Numbered from the stretch's first letter, positions 8,399 through 19,117 are shown. The stretch is DNA of 64,000 nt from Selaginella moellendorffii (GCF_000143415.4 NW_003314316.1:515220-579219); one strand, 5' to 3'. Numbers and translations are program-made. Notes: a model not told the origin generated them from the sequence alone.

Positions 8399-10510
8399 AT
8401 GCGCGCTCCAGCTCCAAAATGTAAGATCTCCGCCGCGAAATATCTCCTCCTGGATCGCAGGCGTTCGTTCGAGCGGCAGCAGGATCGACTGGACCTCTTC
8501 CTCTTGCTGGCCGGATTGAAGGCCTGTGGCAGCACCAGAGATCTCGACAGCGGCAAAAGAATCCACAGCGATGCGATCGAAGCTGGATTCCACGCCACGA
8601 ACTATGTGATGAACAGTCTTGTCCACATGTACGCCAAGTGTGAGAGCATGGAGCTCTCTCGCCAGATCTTTGACACGATGGATCATCGTACAGTGGTTTC
8701 TTGGAATTCCTTGATACTGGGATACGCGGCAAACGGCCAAGGTAGCACGGCGCTGGATCTTTTCCACGGCATGGAGCGAGAAGATGGATCGAGCTCTCCG
8801 AATTCGCGGACTTTCGTGGCTGTTCTTACGGCTTGCTCGAGTTTGGCATCGAGAGAAGAGCCGAAAGTTATGGACGGGAAGCTTGTGAGACTGGGATCTC
8901 TGGAGAAAGGCCGGATGATCCACTCGCAAGCCAGGAAGAATGGCTGCGACTCGGACACTTTCGTCTCCAACAGCTTGATCGACATGTACTCCAAGTGTGG
9001 AAGCGTGGTGGAAGCTCGACAGATCTTCGACGTGATGCTCCATCGCTCCATCGTCTCGTGGAACTCTATGATGCTGGGATACGTCGAGAATGGCGAGCCC
9101 GAGCAAGCTCTTGGACTGTTCTCTCGATTGGAGCGTCAAGGTGGCGGTGTTCTTCCGGACGCTCGGACTCTAGTCGCCGGCTTGATGGCTTGCTCGAGCT
9201 TGGCCAAGCGAGCTGGCGACGACACACTCGAGAAGATCTTGGAAAAGGGAGTGGAGCTCCACTGGAGAGCCAAGCAGCTTGGTTACGAGTCACAGCTCTT
9301 CGTCGCCAACACTCTGATCGACATGTACTCGAAGTGTGGGAGCCTGGAGAAGGCAAAGCTGGTCTTCGATTCCATGCCTGCTCGAGACGTCGTCTCCTGG
9401 AACTCGCTACTGCTGGGATTCTCCGAGAGTGGCGACGATCAAAAGATGGTGCTCGAGCTCTTCCAGCAAATGCAAGCCGAGAGGTTCGCTCCAAACTCTC
9501 GGACCTTCGTTGCCGTGATCGGTGCCTGCTCGGCTCTGGCAGCAGCGCAGTCGAAGAAGAAAGCTAGAGCTAGAGACGAAGAAGAAGCTTGGCTGGACAA
9601 GGGAGTGGCAATCCATGGCCAAGCAGTGATCGCTGGCTGCGACACAGACCTCTTCGTTGCGAGCTCCCTGGTGGACGTGTACGCCAAGTGTGGCTCCATG
9701 GAGCTCGCTCGCAAAGTCTTCGACTCCATGCCTCGCCACGACACAGTCTCGTGGAACACACTCATCCTGGGATACAGTGACAACGGCGAGAGCCACTCCG
9801 CTCTAGAATCCTTCGCTCGAATGCGGCGAGAAGGTACTTCCACTCCAGACAGTCTAACTTTCGTCTCGGCTCTCAATGCTTGCAGCAAGCTCTCGGCTAT
9901 GGAGATGGGCAGAACGATCCACGCCGACGTCCACCGCTATGGCCTGGAAGCCGAAGTTCTCATCACGAACGCCCTGGTGGATTTCTACGGGAGCTGTGGA
10001 TGCACCGCGCACGCCGCGAGAGTCTTCTACTCGGCTTTCACCACCGACTTGGTCACTTTCAGCTCGATCATCGCGTGTTACAGCCGGGCTGGGGACTGCC
10101 ACCGAGTGTTTTCCAGCTTCCGCGAGATGATCGAGCAGAAGCTCCGGCCAGACGCCATGACTTTCTCGTCGATCCTCAGCGCCTGTAGCCACGCCGGTCT
10201 CGTCGAGCAGGGGGAGTACTACTTCGAGGCCATGAGCCGCGTGTACCAAGTCGCCCCCGACATGGATCACTACCACTGCTTGATCGATCTTCTCGGGAGG
10301 GCCAACCAGATCGATGAGGCGCTCGAGCTCGCGAGAAAGATGCCTTTCCAGCCGAATTCCCTGACCTGGACGACGCTGCTGAGCGCCGCGACCAAGTGGA
10401 AGAACGAGAGCGTGGGGAAGGTAGCGTTTGACGCACTGACCAGCTTTGGTGGCGAATCCTCCGCGACGTACTCTTTGCTGGCAAATATTTTCACGTTTAA
10501 CAAGAAGTAG
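8399..10510 (+). CDS. PPR protein, PLS-type with E-like C-terminus, intronless
   Basis: A single 703-codon frame. After about 40 residues, basic at first (MRAPAPKCKISAAKY, possibly an organelle targeting peptide), PPR motifs run almost to the end; characteristic pieces are NSLVHMYAKCESMELS, VVSWNSLILGYAANG and NTLIDMYSKCGSLEKAK. P, L and S types alternate. The C-terminus has an E-like motif (PNSLTWTTLLSAATKWKNE) and ends IFTFNKK with no DYW domain, so editing, if any, would need a partner deaminase. It should bind organellar RNA; the target cannot be read by eye. Two repeats are stretched by charged inserts (SKKKARARDEEEAWLD). The 3' end has a broken copy at 24880-24988. Confidence 0.9.
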   Translation: MRAPAPKCKISAAKYLLLDRRRSFERQQDRLDLFLLLAGLKACGSTRDLDSGKRIHSDAIEAGFHATNYVMNSLVHMYAKCESMELSRQIFDTMDHRTVVSWNSLILGYAANGQGSTALDLFHGMEREDGSSSPNSRTFVAVLTACSSLASREEPKVMDGKLVRLGSLEKGRMIHSQARKNGCDSDTFVSNSLIDMYSKCGSVVEARQIFDVMLHRSIVSWNSMMLGYVENGEPEQALGLFSRLERQGGGVLPDARTLVAGLMACSSLAKRAGDDTLEKILEKGVELHWRAKQLGYESQLFVANTLIDMYSKCGSLEKAKLVFDSMPARDVVSWNSLLLGFSESGDDQKMVLELFQQMQAERFAPNSRTFVAVIGACSALAAAQSKKKARARDEEEAWLDKGVAIHGQAVIAGCDTDLFVASSLVDVYAKCGSMELARKVFDSMPRHDTVSWNTLILGYSDNGESHSALESFARMRREGTSTPDSLTFVSALNACSKLSAMEMGRTIHADVHRYGLEAEVLITNALVDFYGSCGCTAHAARVFYSAFTTDLVTFSSIIACYSRAGDCHRVFSSFREMIEQKLRPDAMTFSSILSACSHAGLVEQGEYYFEAMSRVYQVAPDMDHYHCLIDLLGRANQIDEALELARKMPFQPNSLTWTTLLSAATKWKNESVGKVAFDALTSFGGESSATYSLLANIFTFNKK

Positions 10511-11669
10511 CAGCTCAAAATTAAATATACATTATTTAGAAGAATATCAATTATAAGATAAAATGACTGGACTTATTTATTTATTATTTATCAATATATT
10601 TTAAAATATTCTTGCTATAGTTCTACAGTAAACTAATGAATCAAAAAGTTACTAAAAGCGGTTTAACGTTATTCAGTGTACATAATTTAGATTTTTTATA
10701 ATACCAGTTGGCTAGCTGTATTTAATTTTAGAACATTAAAATAAAAAATTAAACATGAATTTTATAAATGATTGACTTAATAAATATTTTAAAATAAATA
10801 ATATAATTTTTTATTGGAGTATAAACTTAAAAAGTGTAAAATAGTACTGTGAATGCATGGATTTAGACCTCACAGTACAAGATTGAATTAAATTTTGTAG
10901 AAATATTTTCTTACTTATTGGTTTTCCTATTATAGAACAAAAGAATTTTTACAAGTTTTGATAGTTTTTAGATTAATTGATATTACTGTTAAATTTAATA
11001 GGAGTTATTTTTAGTTTCAAAACCATGTCTGAATTGTAAATATGTTAGCTGTTTAAATAAATTTATAATTTTTGATACTTACATTATAAAAATATAAAAC
11101 ACTAATTATTTTAAATAATAAGTTTTAAAAATTTATCAAATAAATATTATTTGTGTACTTTAATATTCCTACTATATAAATATCATATCATTATAGCACT
11201 AGTTATTTTAAAATACAATACTTATATTTTATTATAGATAAAACTGTTGTTAAAAATATTTAAGAATTTTTGCTATGAGTGCTTGGGATATAGAAATAGA
11301 TATAGATATATTAATTAAGGTTTAGACCCAGGCTTATATATACATATATATACATATATATGTATATACATGAGAGGTCACCCAGCCCAAATATCTCAAG
11401 ACTTTTAACCAATTGGAAAACAAGATGCACTAAGGCCTTTTTAGATTGTTTCTTAAGTTAATTTCTTTAATTATTTATAATTTACAATATTTTCTTGCAA
11501 GTTTCACACTTTTGTGAATAAAAGTTATAAACCATAACTCTTTTAAAAGCCCAACTCTCTTAACACCCTACCTTTTTAGCCAAAGGTAAATTAAACCTTT
11601 GGAAATGTATATATGTATGTGTACATATATATTTATAGATCCCTCCTTATAGCACATGTGGTTTTTACA
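10511..11669. other. AT-rich intergenic stretch
   Basis: Very AT-rich, with no open frame of coding character on either strand. It starts right after the PPR stop and leads into the retrotransposon-rich block. Contains the TA microsatellite listed separately. Confidence 0.6.
11335..11371. repeat. TATATACA-type palindromic microsatellite
   Basis: Alternating TATATA and CATATA units that read almost the same on both strands, so the stretch could form a cruciform or hairpin. Confidence 0.6.
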
Positions 11670-11702
11670 TTTTATCCTATGGTGATTTACCATAGGATAA
11701 AA
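11670..11702. repeat. Perfect 14-bp inverted repeat (hairpin)
   Basis: TTTTATCCTATGGT (11670-11683) is followed by a 5-nt spacer and its exact reverse complement (11689-11702); outer bases GTGG/CCAC also pair. It sits about 80 bp outside the reverse LTR relic. Could be a small transposon tip or a transcribed hairpin; origin unknown. Confidence 0.6.
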
Positions 11703-11779
11703 CCACAAAGCAGAACCTAAACCCTCTTTGTGCCACGTGACAAATGTAACATGTCACATGCCACGTGTCCAAAGGAATG

Positions 11780-12438
11780 TGGTGCGAAACCCAAGGTTCA
11801 GGGCCTTGGGCCACTGAATGAAGGAACGGTGCCAAACTTCCAAACATGGAGCAAAGGAGCAACGGAACTAGACCATAGAGCAACTCCCGAGCATACAACC
11901 CAAGGAGCAAAGGGACAGGAGCCCGGAGCGACTTAGAACAATCCTAGAGCAACCAACATCTCTTTGCAAAGACTAGCACGCAAAACGGAGTTAAATGGAG
12001 TTTAGCGCTATTTCGGCATACTAGTGGCCTAACGCAAGGAGATGGACACTCCACCAGCTAGCATGGAATGGAACTTGGGCTTAAACCCAAGCCAAACGCA
12101 GAACAAGGACAGATACACAAGCAGAAGTTAGACTATGCCTCAGGTTGGTCGGCCATGCTTGACCTACTCACTATCCCTAGAACCCCCAACACCCCCTTGA
12201 GGAACACACGCTTTAAACTTTCACCTTAAACTACCTTTAGTTACTAAATATGGAATATCCCTAGATTGTGAATTTAGACATAGAACGAACACCATTGTGT
12301 TCAAGCTGATCTCTACATTCTGTAAATATGCCAAACGAGTGAATTTAGACACTTTCCATAATTAGCATTTAGGACCGAAATGAGACTAACATAAAAGGCA
12401 TGATAGCGAGGGTGTTTGGTAAACATAATAAGCTATCA
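11780..12438 (-). mobile_element. Solo-LTR-like relic, minus orientation
   Basis: On the minus strand it starts TGATAGCTTATT (12438 downward) and matches most of the LTR at 42007-41381. Shared blocks lie near 12241-12430 (compare 41812-42007) and 11980-12200 (compare 41495-41760). Short stretches also resemble the intact element's LTR. No primer-binding site or gag follows it, so it is best read as a solo or truncated LTR. The inner boundary (about 11780) is approximate because divergence is high there. Confidence 0.6.
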
Positions 12439-12910
12439 TCCAGTGATATTAAGGGACCAATCTCAATACGCAAGGGTTCTTGTCAAGCTAGTGCAAAACA
12501 GAGCAAAAGAGAACTAAAAGCCAGACCGAGTATGCTCAGCTAGAAACATATAGGAGTTTTTACCTTATTTCCATCTGGTTAAGTACAGGTGCTAAGCCCA
12601 GTTTACTAACACTTGAACAAGAGGGGTTGATAAAGGGAACCAACAATACCGACCTCTTGCCGTCGTGGAAGTAAGAAAAGAATATCCAAAAGGACTAGCC
12701 GATAGATAACTTTCGATACCTGAAGTCACATTCACGGCATTTTTCTTCAAAAGATGAAAAAGCGATGATGATAAATCAAGTGAAATATCTTGAACTTCTG
12801 TTAAATGATAATAGAATGATAAAAGAATTTAAAACTTCCATAAAATCATTAATGTAATTGTTGATAAGTATGATAGAAACAAAATCTAATGCTATAACAC
12901 AAGTATTAAT
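12439..12910. other. Intergenic between LTR relic and full element
   Basis: Low-complexity flanking sequence with no coding frame. Its last bases (TTAAT) form the left flank of the full-length element. Confidence 0.4.
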
Positions 12911-14007
12911 TGTAAGGAACCAACTCCTCGAGGTGTCGTAGGCTAAAGGATCCCCGAAAGCATGACCAAAATGATAAAGAGTTCATCGGATGGGACCGAG
13001 TCCAAGACCGACTCGGAGACCGAGTTCGAGATAGAGTCCGGAATTGAGTCCGAGGTCGACTCGGAGACTAAGTTCGAGACCGAGTTTGAGATGGAGTCCG
13101 GGATCCGAAATTGGGTCCAAGACCGAGTCCGAGGTTGAGTCCGAGGTCGGGTCCGAGATCGGGTCCGAGATCGAGTCCGAGATCGAGTCCGAGACCGAAT
13201 CCGAAGTCGGATCCGAGATCGAGCCAGAGACTAAGTCCGAGTACTAATATGGGTCAAGGGGTGAAAGCCCAAAGCGTGCATCTCCCAGGGGGGGGGGGCT
13301 GCAGGGGGTTCCAAAAGTATAGTAGGGATAGTGAGGTCTAGGAACCAGTCTTGAAGGAACTCTCCAGTGGTGCTTCCAAACTGACTTGAGGTTGAGACTA
13401 GGGCCGAGGGGCCTTGGGTGGGAGTGAGCATGGGCTTGGGTGGTGCCGGAGGGACCACCCAGGGAAGTGTTCAAGAGCAGCTCCCACTCCTGAAAGGGAA
13501 ACCGACTGCGGTGCTCCCGACTCATGTGGAGTGGTGCCCCACTTGAGTACCTTGTGGCTCATTGGTCCTCGCCCTTCTTAGGGGCTTGGGCCTTCCCTTC
13601 AGGATGGAAGTGGGGGGGTAGAGGTATCCATACCGGGCCGTTAGGCCCCGGTGTTTCGCCCCGACGTCCTGAAGCAAGTGCTGCACCCAAGGCTTGGGAT
13701 TTAGAGGGTCCCATGATCAAGTCTTGTTGTACCAAGGGGTGTTAGGAACCTGGAGGCTTGGTGTGCTTGGCTGTTTGTGCCTGCGGGGAGTGTAGCCGAA
13801 CCTTAAGTCCAGTCTAACCTGGGGAGGGGGATTGGGAGAGATTTGGGAATCCGTAGATGGATGGCTAACACTCCGTTGCTTGTGCAGTGAGTAGCTGAAA
13901 CCAAGTAGGACCAAGTAGGAGCTGGTACAATAGGCGAGAACCTTGGCAAGGGAACTTAGCACAAGCCAAGGCAGTGTTGGTCGCATAGACAAGGTAAGCT
14001 GGCAAAT
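12911..14007 (+). repeat. 5' LTR of the gypsy element
   Basis: Begins TGTAAGGAACCAACTCC and aligns to 19271-20132. The match ends at GGCAAAT, just before the primer-binding site. It carries a 258-bp block (about 13367-13624) missing from the 3' LTR. The LTR holds the promoter and polyadenylation signals of the element. Confidence 0.85.
12995..13245 (+). repeat. Degenerate GAGTCCGAGATC tandem repeat inside the 5' LTR
   Basis: Hexamers GAGTCC/GAGTCG alternate with GAGATC/GAGACC for about 250 bp. A related array lies in the 3' LTR (about 19355-19625) with a different unit order. The Ser/Glu-rich open frames here are products of the repeat, not genes. Confidence 0.85.
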
Positions 14008-14010
14008 ATT

Positions 14011-14022
14011 TGGTATCGGAGA
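14011..14022 (+). other. Primer-binding site, initiator-Met tRNA type
   Basis: TGGTATCGGAGA directly follows the 5' LTR. It differs little from the TGGTATCAGAGC typical of plant elements primed by initiator methionine tRNA. Confidence 0.7.
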
Positions 14023-17000
14023 CTTTTCCTCAGTTCTAGCTAAGGATAGAGGCGGATTGTTGGGAGATGGCAAAGCCAGGGTGTAAGCGAACCCAGGTGG
14101 AGATGGAACCTCCACCAGAGCTGGAGCCTCCGGTCGAACAAGAGGCTATGGATGAGGAATCCTTGCATGAGGAGGACTCTAGTGAGGAAACTTCCAAACA
14201 GGAGTCCGGTGGCGAGGTTCGGTCGTCTAAGGCTCGATTGGACGTTCTAGAAAGACAATTGGCGCAGACCAATGCCCTGCTGGAGACTCTCGTATGCAAG
14301 CTAAAGTGTAATGAGAAGCAGAAGAAAAAGCGAAAGACTGCAGATGCTGGTGGCGCAGAAGGTGTGGACCCTTCGGCAGGGACTGAGGCAAAACCAAACA
14401 AAGTCGAACAGACCGAAGTGGAATCAGTCCCTCAGGCAGTTCCCAAGTACAAACCAAAGCCCCCACCGGTCTTCAAGGGAGTGAACGACTATAAGGTGGT
14501 GGAGGATTGGTTTTACGATATGGAGGACTACTTCCGAGCGTTGCGGTTACCGAGCTCAAAGAAGGTCCCATGTGCAAAACTATACTTGGCAGATAATGCC
14601 AAGTCTTGGTGGAGAATGACAGAGGCCAACGAAGGACCGGTGGCCACTTGGGAAATGATGAAGGCGAGGATCCGCGCGACTTACGTTCCTTCAAATGCTA
14701 CCTTGCATTTAAGGGACGAGCTGAGTAGGCTAAAACAGACCGAAACCATTCAGGAGTATGTGAATGGGTTTATGGCAAAGAGGATACTTGTCATGGACAT
14801 GGGGGATATGGATGTGTTCCATGCCTTCATATCAGGTTTGCAAACCTGGGCTCGCGGTGAGGTGATGCGGTGGAACCCAACCAACTACAAGGAAGCGTTG
14901 GATGCAGCCATCAAGGTGCATTTCAACGATAGCCTGCGAAAGGGGAACATGACGGGGTTGGGATCCACATTTAGCAAAGGGGCCAAACCAAGGGGAACAT
15001 ATAGCAAGGGGAAATTCAAGAAGAGTTTCTCTAAGAATGAGTCCTCGGGGTTCCGAAAAGGCAAATCCGGTGGCCAGCGAACGAGTACGTGGGGGAGTCA
15101 AGCGAAAAGAGACAAACCCACGGATAAAAAGGTCAAGTCGTATAGCAGCGTGGGAAACAACATATGCTACAACTGCGGTGAAGCAGGACACTTTTCGAGG
15201 GAATGTCCCTACCCGAAGAAGGCCAGAGCCAATATGGCCATCAAGTCGGGTGAAGTCCAAACTGAGGTATTTGATCCAGTCCCTAACTCAAAGTTACTCA
15301 TTACACAAGCAACTTTGGTAGAGAGTCGTTCGCGACATCTGCTAGCCCTCCGAGGGAAGCTCGGAGGTAGCTTTGTTAAGATCCTTATTGACACGGGTGC
15401 TTCGGATAATTTTGTGGCTGCAGACATAGTCCGGCAAGCTAGACTAACGGTGCAGCGGCTAGGCAAACCAAGGACTATAGAGTTTGTTCAAGGTAGCCAA
15501 AGCACTGATGAGGTACTTTGACAAGCGAGAGTCGAAGTAGGGACTTGGAAAGTAGACATGGACTTCACCGTGTTGGGCATGGCAGGATTTGACGTGATCT
15601 TCGGGATGGATTGGTTCAATCGGTTCATGGTAGCCCTACATGAACAAGGTAGGAACCTTGTGATACTGGCAAATGCTCAAGGAAGAAGATCTAAGGTGGA
15701 GGCCCAAGATCTAAAGGTAGGGCAAAGCAAGGCCAAAGATTCCTGCTTAAACCTGGTGTCCACGAAAGGACAACTCACTAAAGGAACTAAGGCAGCCTTT
15801 TTGTGCTTACTCTCGGTGAAGAGTAACAAAAAGACAGGAACGGAAGAAGTACCTTTAGTGATCCAGTGGGTGTTGGACCAATTCTAAGATACCATGCTGG
15901 AGGAGCTACCGGCGGGGTTGCCCCCCGCACGACCGATAGAACATAAGATTGAGCTAGTCGAGGGTGCTGAGGCGGTGGTTCGTCCCCCCTATCGTTTGAA
16001 TGAAAAAGAACTCAAGGAGCTCAAGTGCCAACTAGAGGAGTTGGTGGACAAAGGGTATGTTAGGTTGAGCAAGTCGCCGTATGGGGCGCTAGTGTTATTT
16101 ATGAAAAAGAAAGATGGTTCTATGCACATGTGCATAGACTACTAGTTGCTTAACAAGTATACAAAGAAGAACAAGTACCATTTGCCAAGAATTGAGGACC
16201 TGTTCAATAGGTTGGGAAAGGCAAAATACTTCTCGAGGATTGACCTAAGGTCGGGATACTACCAGATCAGGGTAGCCGAGGAAAATGTCGAGAAGACAAC
16301 CTGTCGAACGAGGTATGGGAGCTTTGAGTTTCTGGTGATGCCCTTCGGGCTATGCAATGCGCCGGCAACGTTTTCGGTGTTGATGAATCACATCTTTGTA
16401 CCCTATCTAGATCACTTCGTGGTCGTCTATATCGACGACATCATGATCTATAGCGAGATGCTAGAGGAGCATGCCGAACACTTGGTGAAGGTGTTTGAGA
16501 AACTAAGGGAACACAAACTATATGCTAAAGAGAGCAAATGTGACTTTGCTCAACAAGAGGTAAAGTTTCTCGGGCATGTGGTGGGCCAGGACGGGCTCAA
16601 AGTGGACCTAGAGAAGGTCCAAGCGATCCAGGAATGGGAGCGACCATTGAATGTACATGAGTTGAGGGCGTTCTTGGGGCTATGCAACTACTACCAAAAG
16701 TTTATCAAACACTATTCAAGAGTAGCCCTGCCCTTAACGGACCAAACAGAAAAAGCGAAGATGGTATGGATAGCGGAATGCGAGGCGGCATTCGTCCACC
16801 TCAAAGGGAAGTTGAGGAAGGCTCCCGTGTTGGCATTACCAGACTTTGGTAAGGACTTTGAGGTAGAAACGGATGCTTCGGACTTTGCGTTGGGCGCAGT
16901 TTTGAAGCAAGACAACCATCCAGTAGCGTTCTTCTCGAAGAAGTTGGACAAGGCTCAACGGAAGTGGCCTGCCCACGAGAAGGAATTGTTTGCGGTGGTC

Positions 17001-17940
17001 AAGGCGCTCAAGGAGTGGCGACACTACCTTGGGAGACACTTCAAGGTTTACACGGACAATGTGGCAACGAAACACTTCTTGTCACAACCTGATCTAAGAG
17101 GGAAACAAGGTCGGTGGGCCAATGCCTTGGCCGAGTTTGATTGCGAGATTCTGTACAAGCCTGGGAAGTGCAACATCGTGGCGGATGCACTAAGTCAAAA
17201 AGCGAGCTTAAGGTTGGCGATATCCAGCGCAATAGCAACCTTTTGGGACGATGTGCGAACAGCATATGAGACCGATGGTCTAGCACAAGAAGTGTTGCTG
17301 AGGAATCTAGAGGCACGGGAAACTTACCAGAGAGGCGAGCTGCCAACGGAAGAGAAAACAGGCTATGCGGAACGCAACGGACTCATTTATTACAAGCAAA
17401 CGAGGGTGTATGTTCCAGAAGGGGAACTAAGGAAGGTAGCCTTAGAAGAGTGTCATGACGGACCTCTTGCAGGACACGGCGGAGTGCCCAAGATGATGGG
17501 CTTACTCAAGAGGAAGTACCATTGGCCAGATATGGCTAAGGATGTCCAAGATTATGTAAAGATATGTCCAACATGTCAACAGGTCAAAGCCGTGACTAAG
17601 GCTAGTGGGGGTTTGTTGCAAAGCATCCCAATTCCAGATCGTCCGTGGAAATGTCTTACGATGGACTTCATCACGGGACTTCCCCCAAGCGAGGGGTTTG
17701 ATGCAATATTCGTGGTGGTGGACCAATTTTCGAAAATGGCATATTTCATACCCACCATAACGGAAGTGGATGCGGAAGGTGTGGCGAAGCTGTTCTTCAA
17801 ACAAGTGGTTCGAGTGCGGGGAAGGCCAGAAGAGATCATCTCAGATCGAGATAAGATCTTCACTAATAGGTTTTGGAGGACTCTCTTGGAACAGTATCAC
17901 ACCAAGTTGAAATTCAGCACAGCTTATCACCCACAGACAA

Positions 17941-17987
17941 GTATGGGGTATTAAGTCAAGTTTGGTGGCACTAACACTTCTTGATAG
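17941..17987 (+). other. Intron-like 47-nt segment in the integrase region
   Basis: GTATGG at the left end, TTGATAG at the right, and a branch-point-like CTAAC 17 nt before the right end. Removing it restores HPQT-N-GQTERVN, the usual integrase sequence; left in, it shifts the frame and adds a stop. Size equals host introns nearby. Confidence 0.6.
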
Positions 17988-18405
17988 ACGGACAAACGGA
18001 AAGGGTGAATAGGCAGCTGGAGGATTATTTGCAATGCTATGTCTCGGTAGACCAGACCGATTGGGTAAGTCATTTGGGACTTGCGGAAATGTGTTATAAC
18101 AACTCACCACATTCGAGTATCGGGGTGAGTCCATGGGAAGTCATCAATGGGCGAGCTATTAAAGGTCCTATGGAACTCGGCGTGGCCGAGTATCATGGAG
18201 AGCTACCCGTAGTGGAGGCATTCACGGCGGAAAGACTCAACATTTGGAATCTAGTGAGGGATTCCTTGGAACGGGCGCAACAAAGGCAAACCAAGTACGC
18301 GAACCAGAAGCGCCGGGATATAGAGTTCCAAGCTGGGGAGAAGGTGTGGCTTAACACCAAGAACCTCAGGCTACCAAGTGGGATCAGCCGAAAGTTGACC
18401 CAAAG

Positions 18406-18457
18406 GTAAAAACACATGTATTCCTGTAAATGAATTGATCTTGAGTTCCTTAAGCAG
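18406..18457 (+). other. Intron-like 52-nt segment before the chromodomain
   Basis: GTAAAA at the left end and TTAAGCAG at the right. Removing it joins KLTQR to FAGPYEI, which matches the conserved gypsy motif before the chromodomain. Left in, the frame ends at once (TAA at 18407). Confidence 0.6.
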
Positions 18458-18839
18458 GTTCGCGGGGCCTTACGAGATTGAGGCATGAATCGGTAAAGTG
18501 GCTTACCAACTCCGACTTCCTCAAGAGATGGGGAAGATGCACCCAGTGTTCCACGTGAACTTACTCAAGCCGTACTTTGAGGATCCGCTTCGCAAGGACC
18601 AAATAAGACCTTTACCTAAGGCTATTCAAGGGGAAGAGGAATACGAAGTCGAGGCCATCTTCAATGCGCGCAAAAGCAAGCGACAAGGATGCTAGGTGAG
18701 AGAGTTCCATGTGAAGTGGAAAGGATTTCCATACTGCGAAGCAACATGGGAACCGGAAGAGAACTTAGCGAACGCGCGAGATCTAGTGAAGGAATTTCTG
18801 CAAGGCAGAACTCTATGTACTTATGCAAAGTTCAATTAA

Positions 18840-18932
18840 AGTATCAATTTGTGAAGTTGAGCAATGGCATATGTTGGGACCCGAAGGTGTGCCGAAGATA
18901 AGCTAATTAGCATGGGTTAGCAAGGTTGACCA
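18840..18932 (+). other. Non-coding spacer after pol
   Basis: Short spacer between the polyprotein stop and the hairpin series. No frame of coding character. Confidence 0.4.
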
Positions 18933-19048
18933 GGCATAGGGAACTATGCCCGACTCCCTGCGGGGATGTCGAATCCGTAGACGTATTCTACGGAGGTTGG
19001 GTTCAAGTCCCAACCCCCTAGTAAAGCAAGGTTGGGTTCAAGTCCCGA
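18933..19048 (+). other. Run of consecutive RNA-type hairpins between pol and 3' LTR
   Basis: Four stem-loops follow one another: GGCATAG/CTATGCC (18933-18950, loop GGAA); CGACTCCC with GGGA and GTCG (18951-18971, one bulged T); CCGTAGA/TCTACGG (18975-18993); and TTGGG-TTCAAGT-CCCAA (18997-19013). The last has exactly the shape of a tRNA T-arm (5-bp stem, 7-nt loop). A second T-arm-like copy lies at 19032-19048. No complete tRNA can be folded around them. Role in the element (transport, packaging or a captured tRNA-like RNA) is unknown. Confidence 0.55.
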
Positions 19049-19117
19049 CCCTATACTAGGGCGTGGTGAGGTGAGGAGTATAGGGACACCTATATTTCGT
19101 TGGCCGGGGAGGCTAAC

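Larger units (their letters stand above)
14067..18839 (+). pseudogene. gag-pol polyprotein, one frame broken by stops and two intron-like segments
   Basis: ATG at 14067. Gag has an acidic and Lys-rich N-terminus, a retrotransposon gag domain and a CCHC knuckle (CYNCGEAGHFSREC, from residue 367). The protease DTGAS is at residue 442. Stops TGA 15519, TAA 15885 and TAG 16143 are all in the same frame as gag and RT. RT has YIDD at 16428-16439; RNase H follows ([10 protein letters not shown]); integrase has an HHCC zinc region (about 17450-17580) and the DDE core. After GT-AG segments at 17941 and 18406 the frame resumes; TGA 18486 and TAG 18693 precede and split the chromodomain (FHVKWKGFPYCEATWEPEEN). 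The last stop is TAA 18837. Three stops fit C-to-T change of CGA or CAA codons, expected in methylated elements. Confidence 0.85.

Noticed and set aside
13044-13341. Ser/Glu- and Pro/Arg-rich open frames in the LTR
   Set aside because: They are translations of the GAGTCC tandem repeat and appear in several frames.
18970-19020. Complete tRNA gene in the element's 3' part
   Set aside because: T-arm and other stems exist, but the acceptor stem does not pair and the anticodon loop lacks the usual U33.
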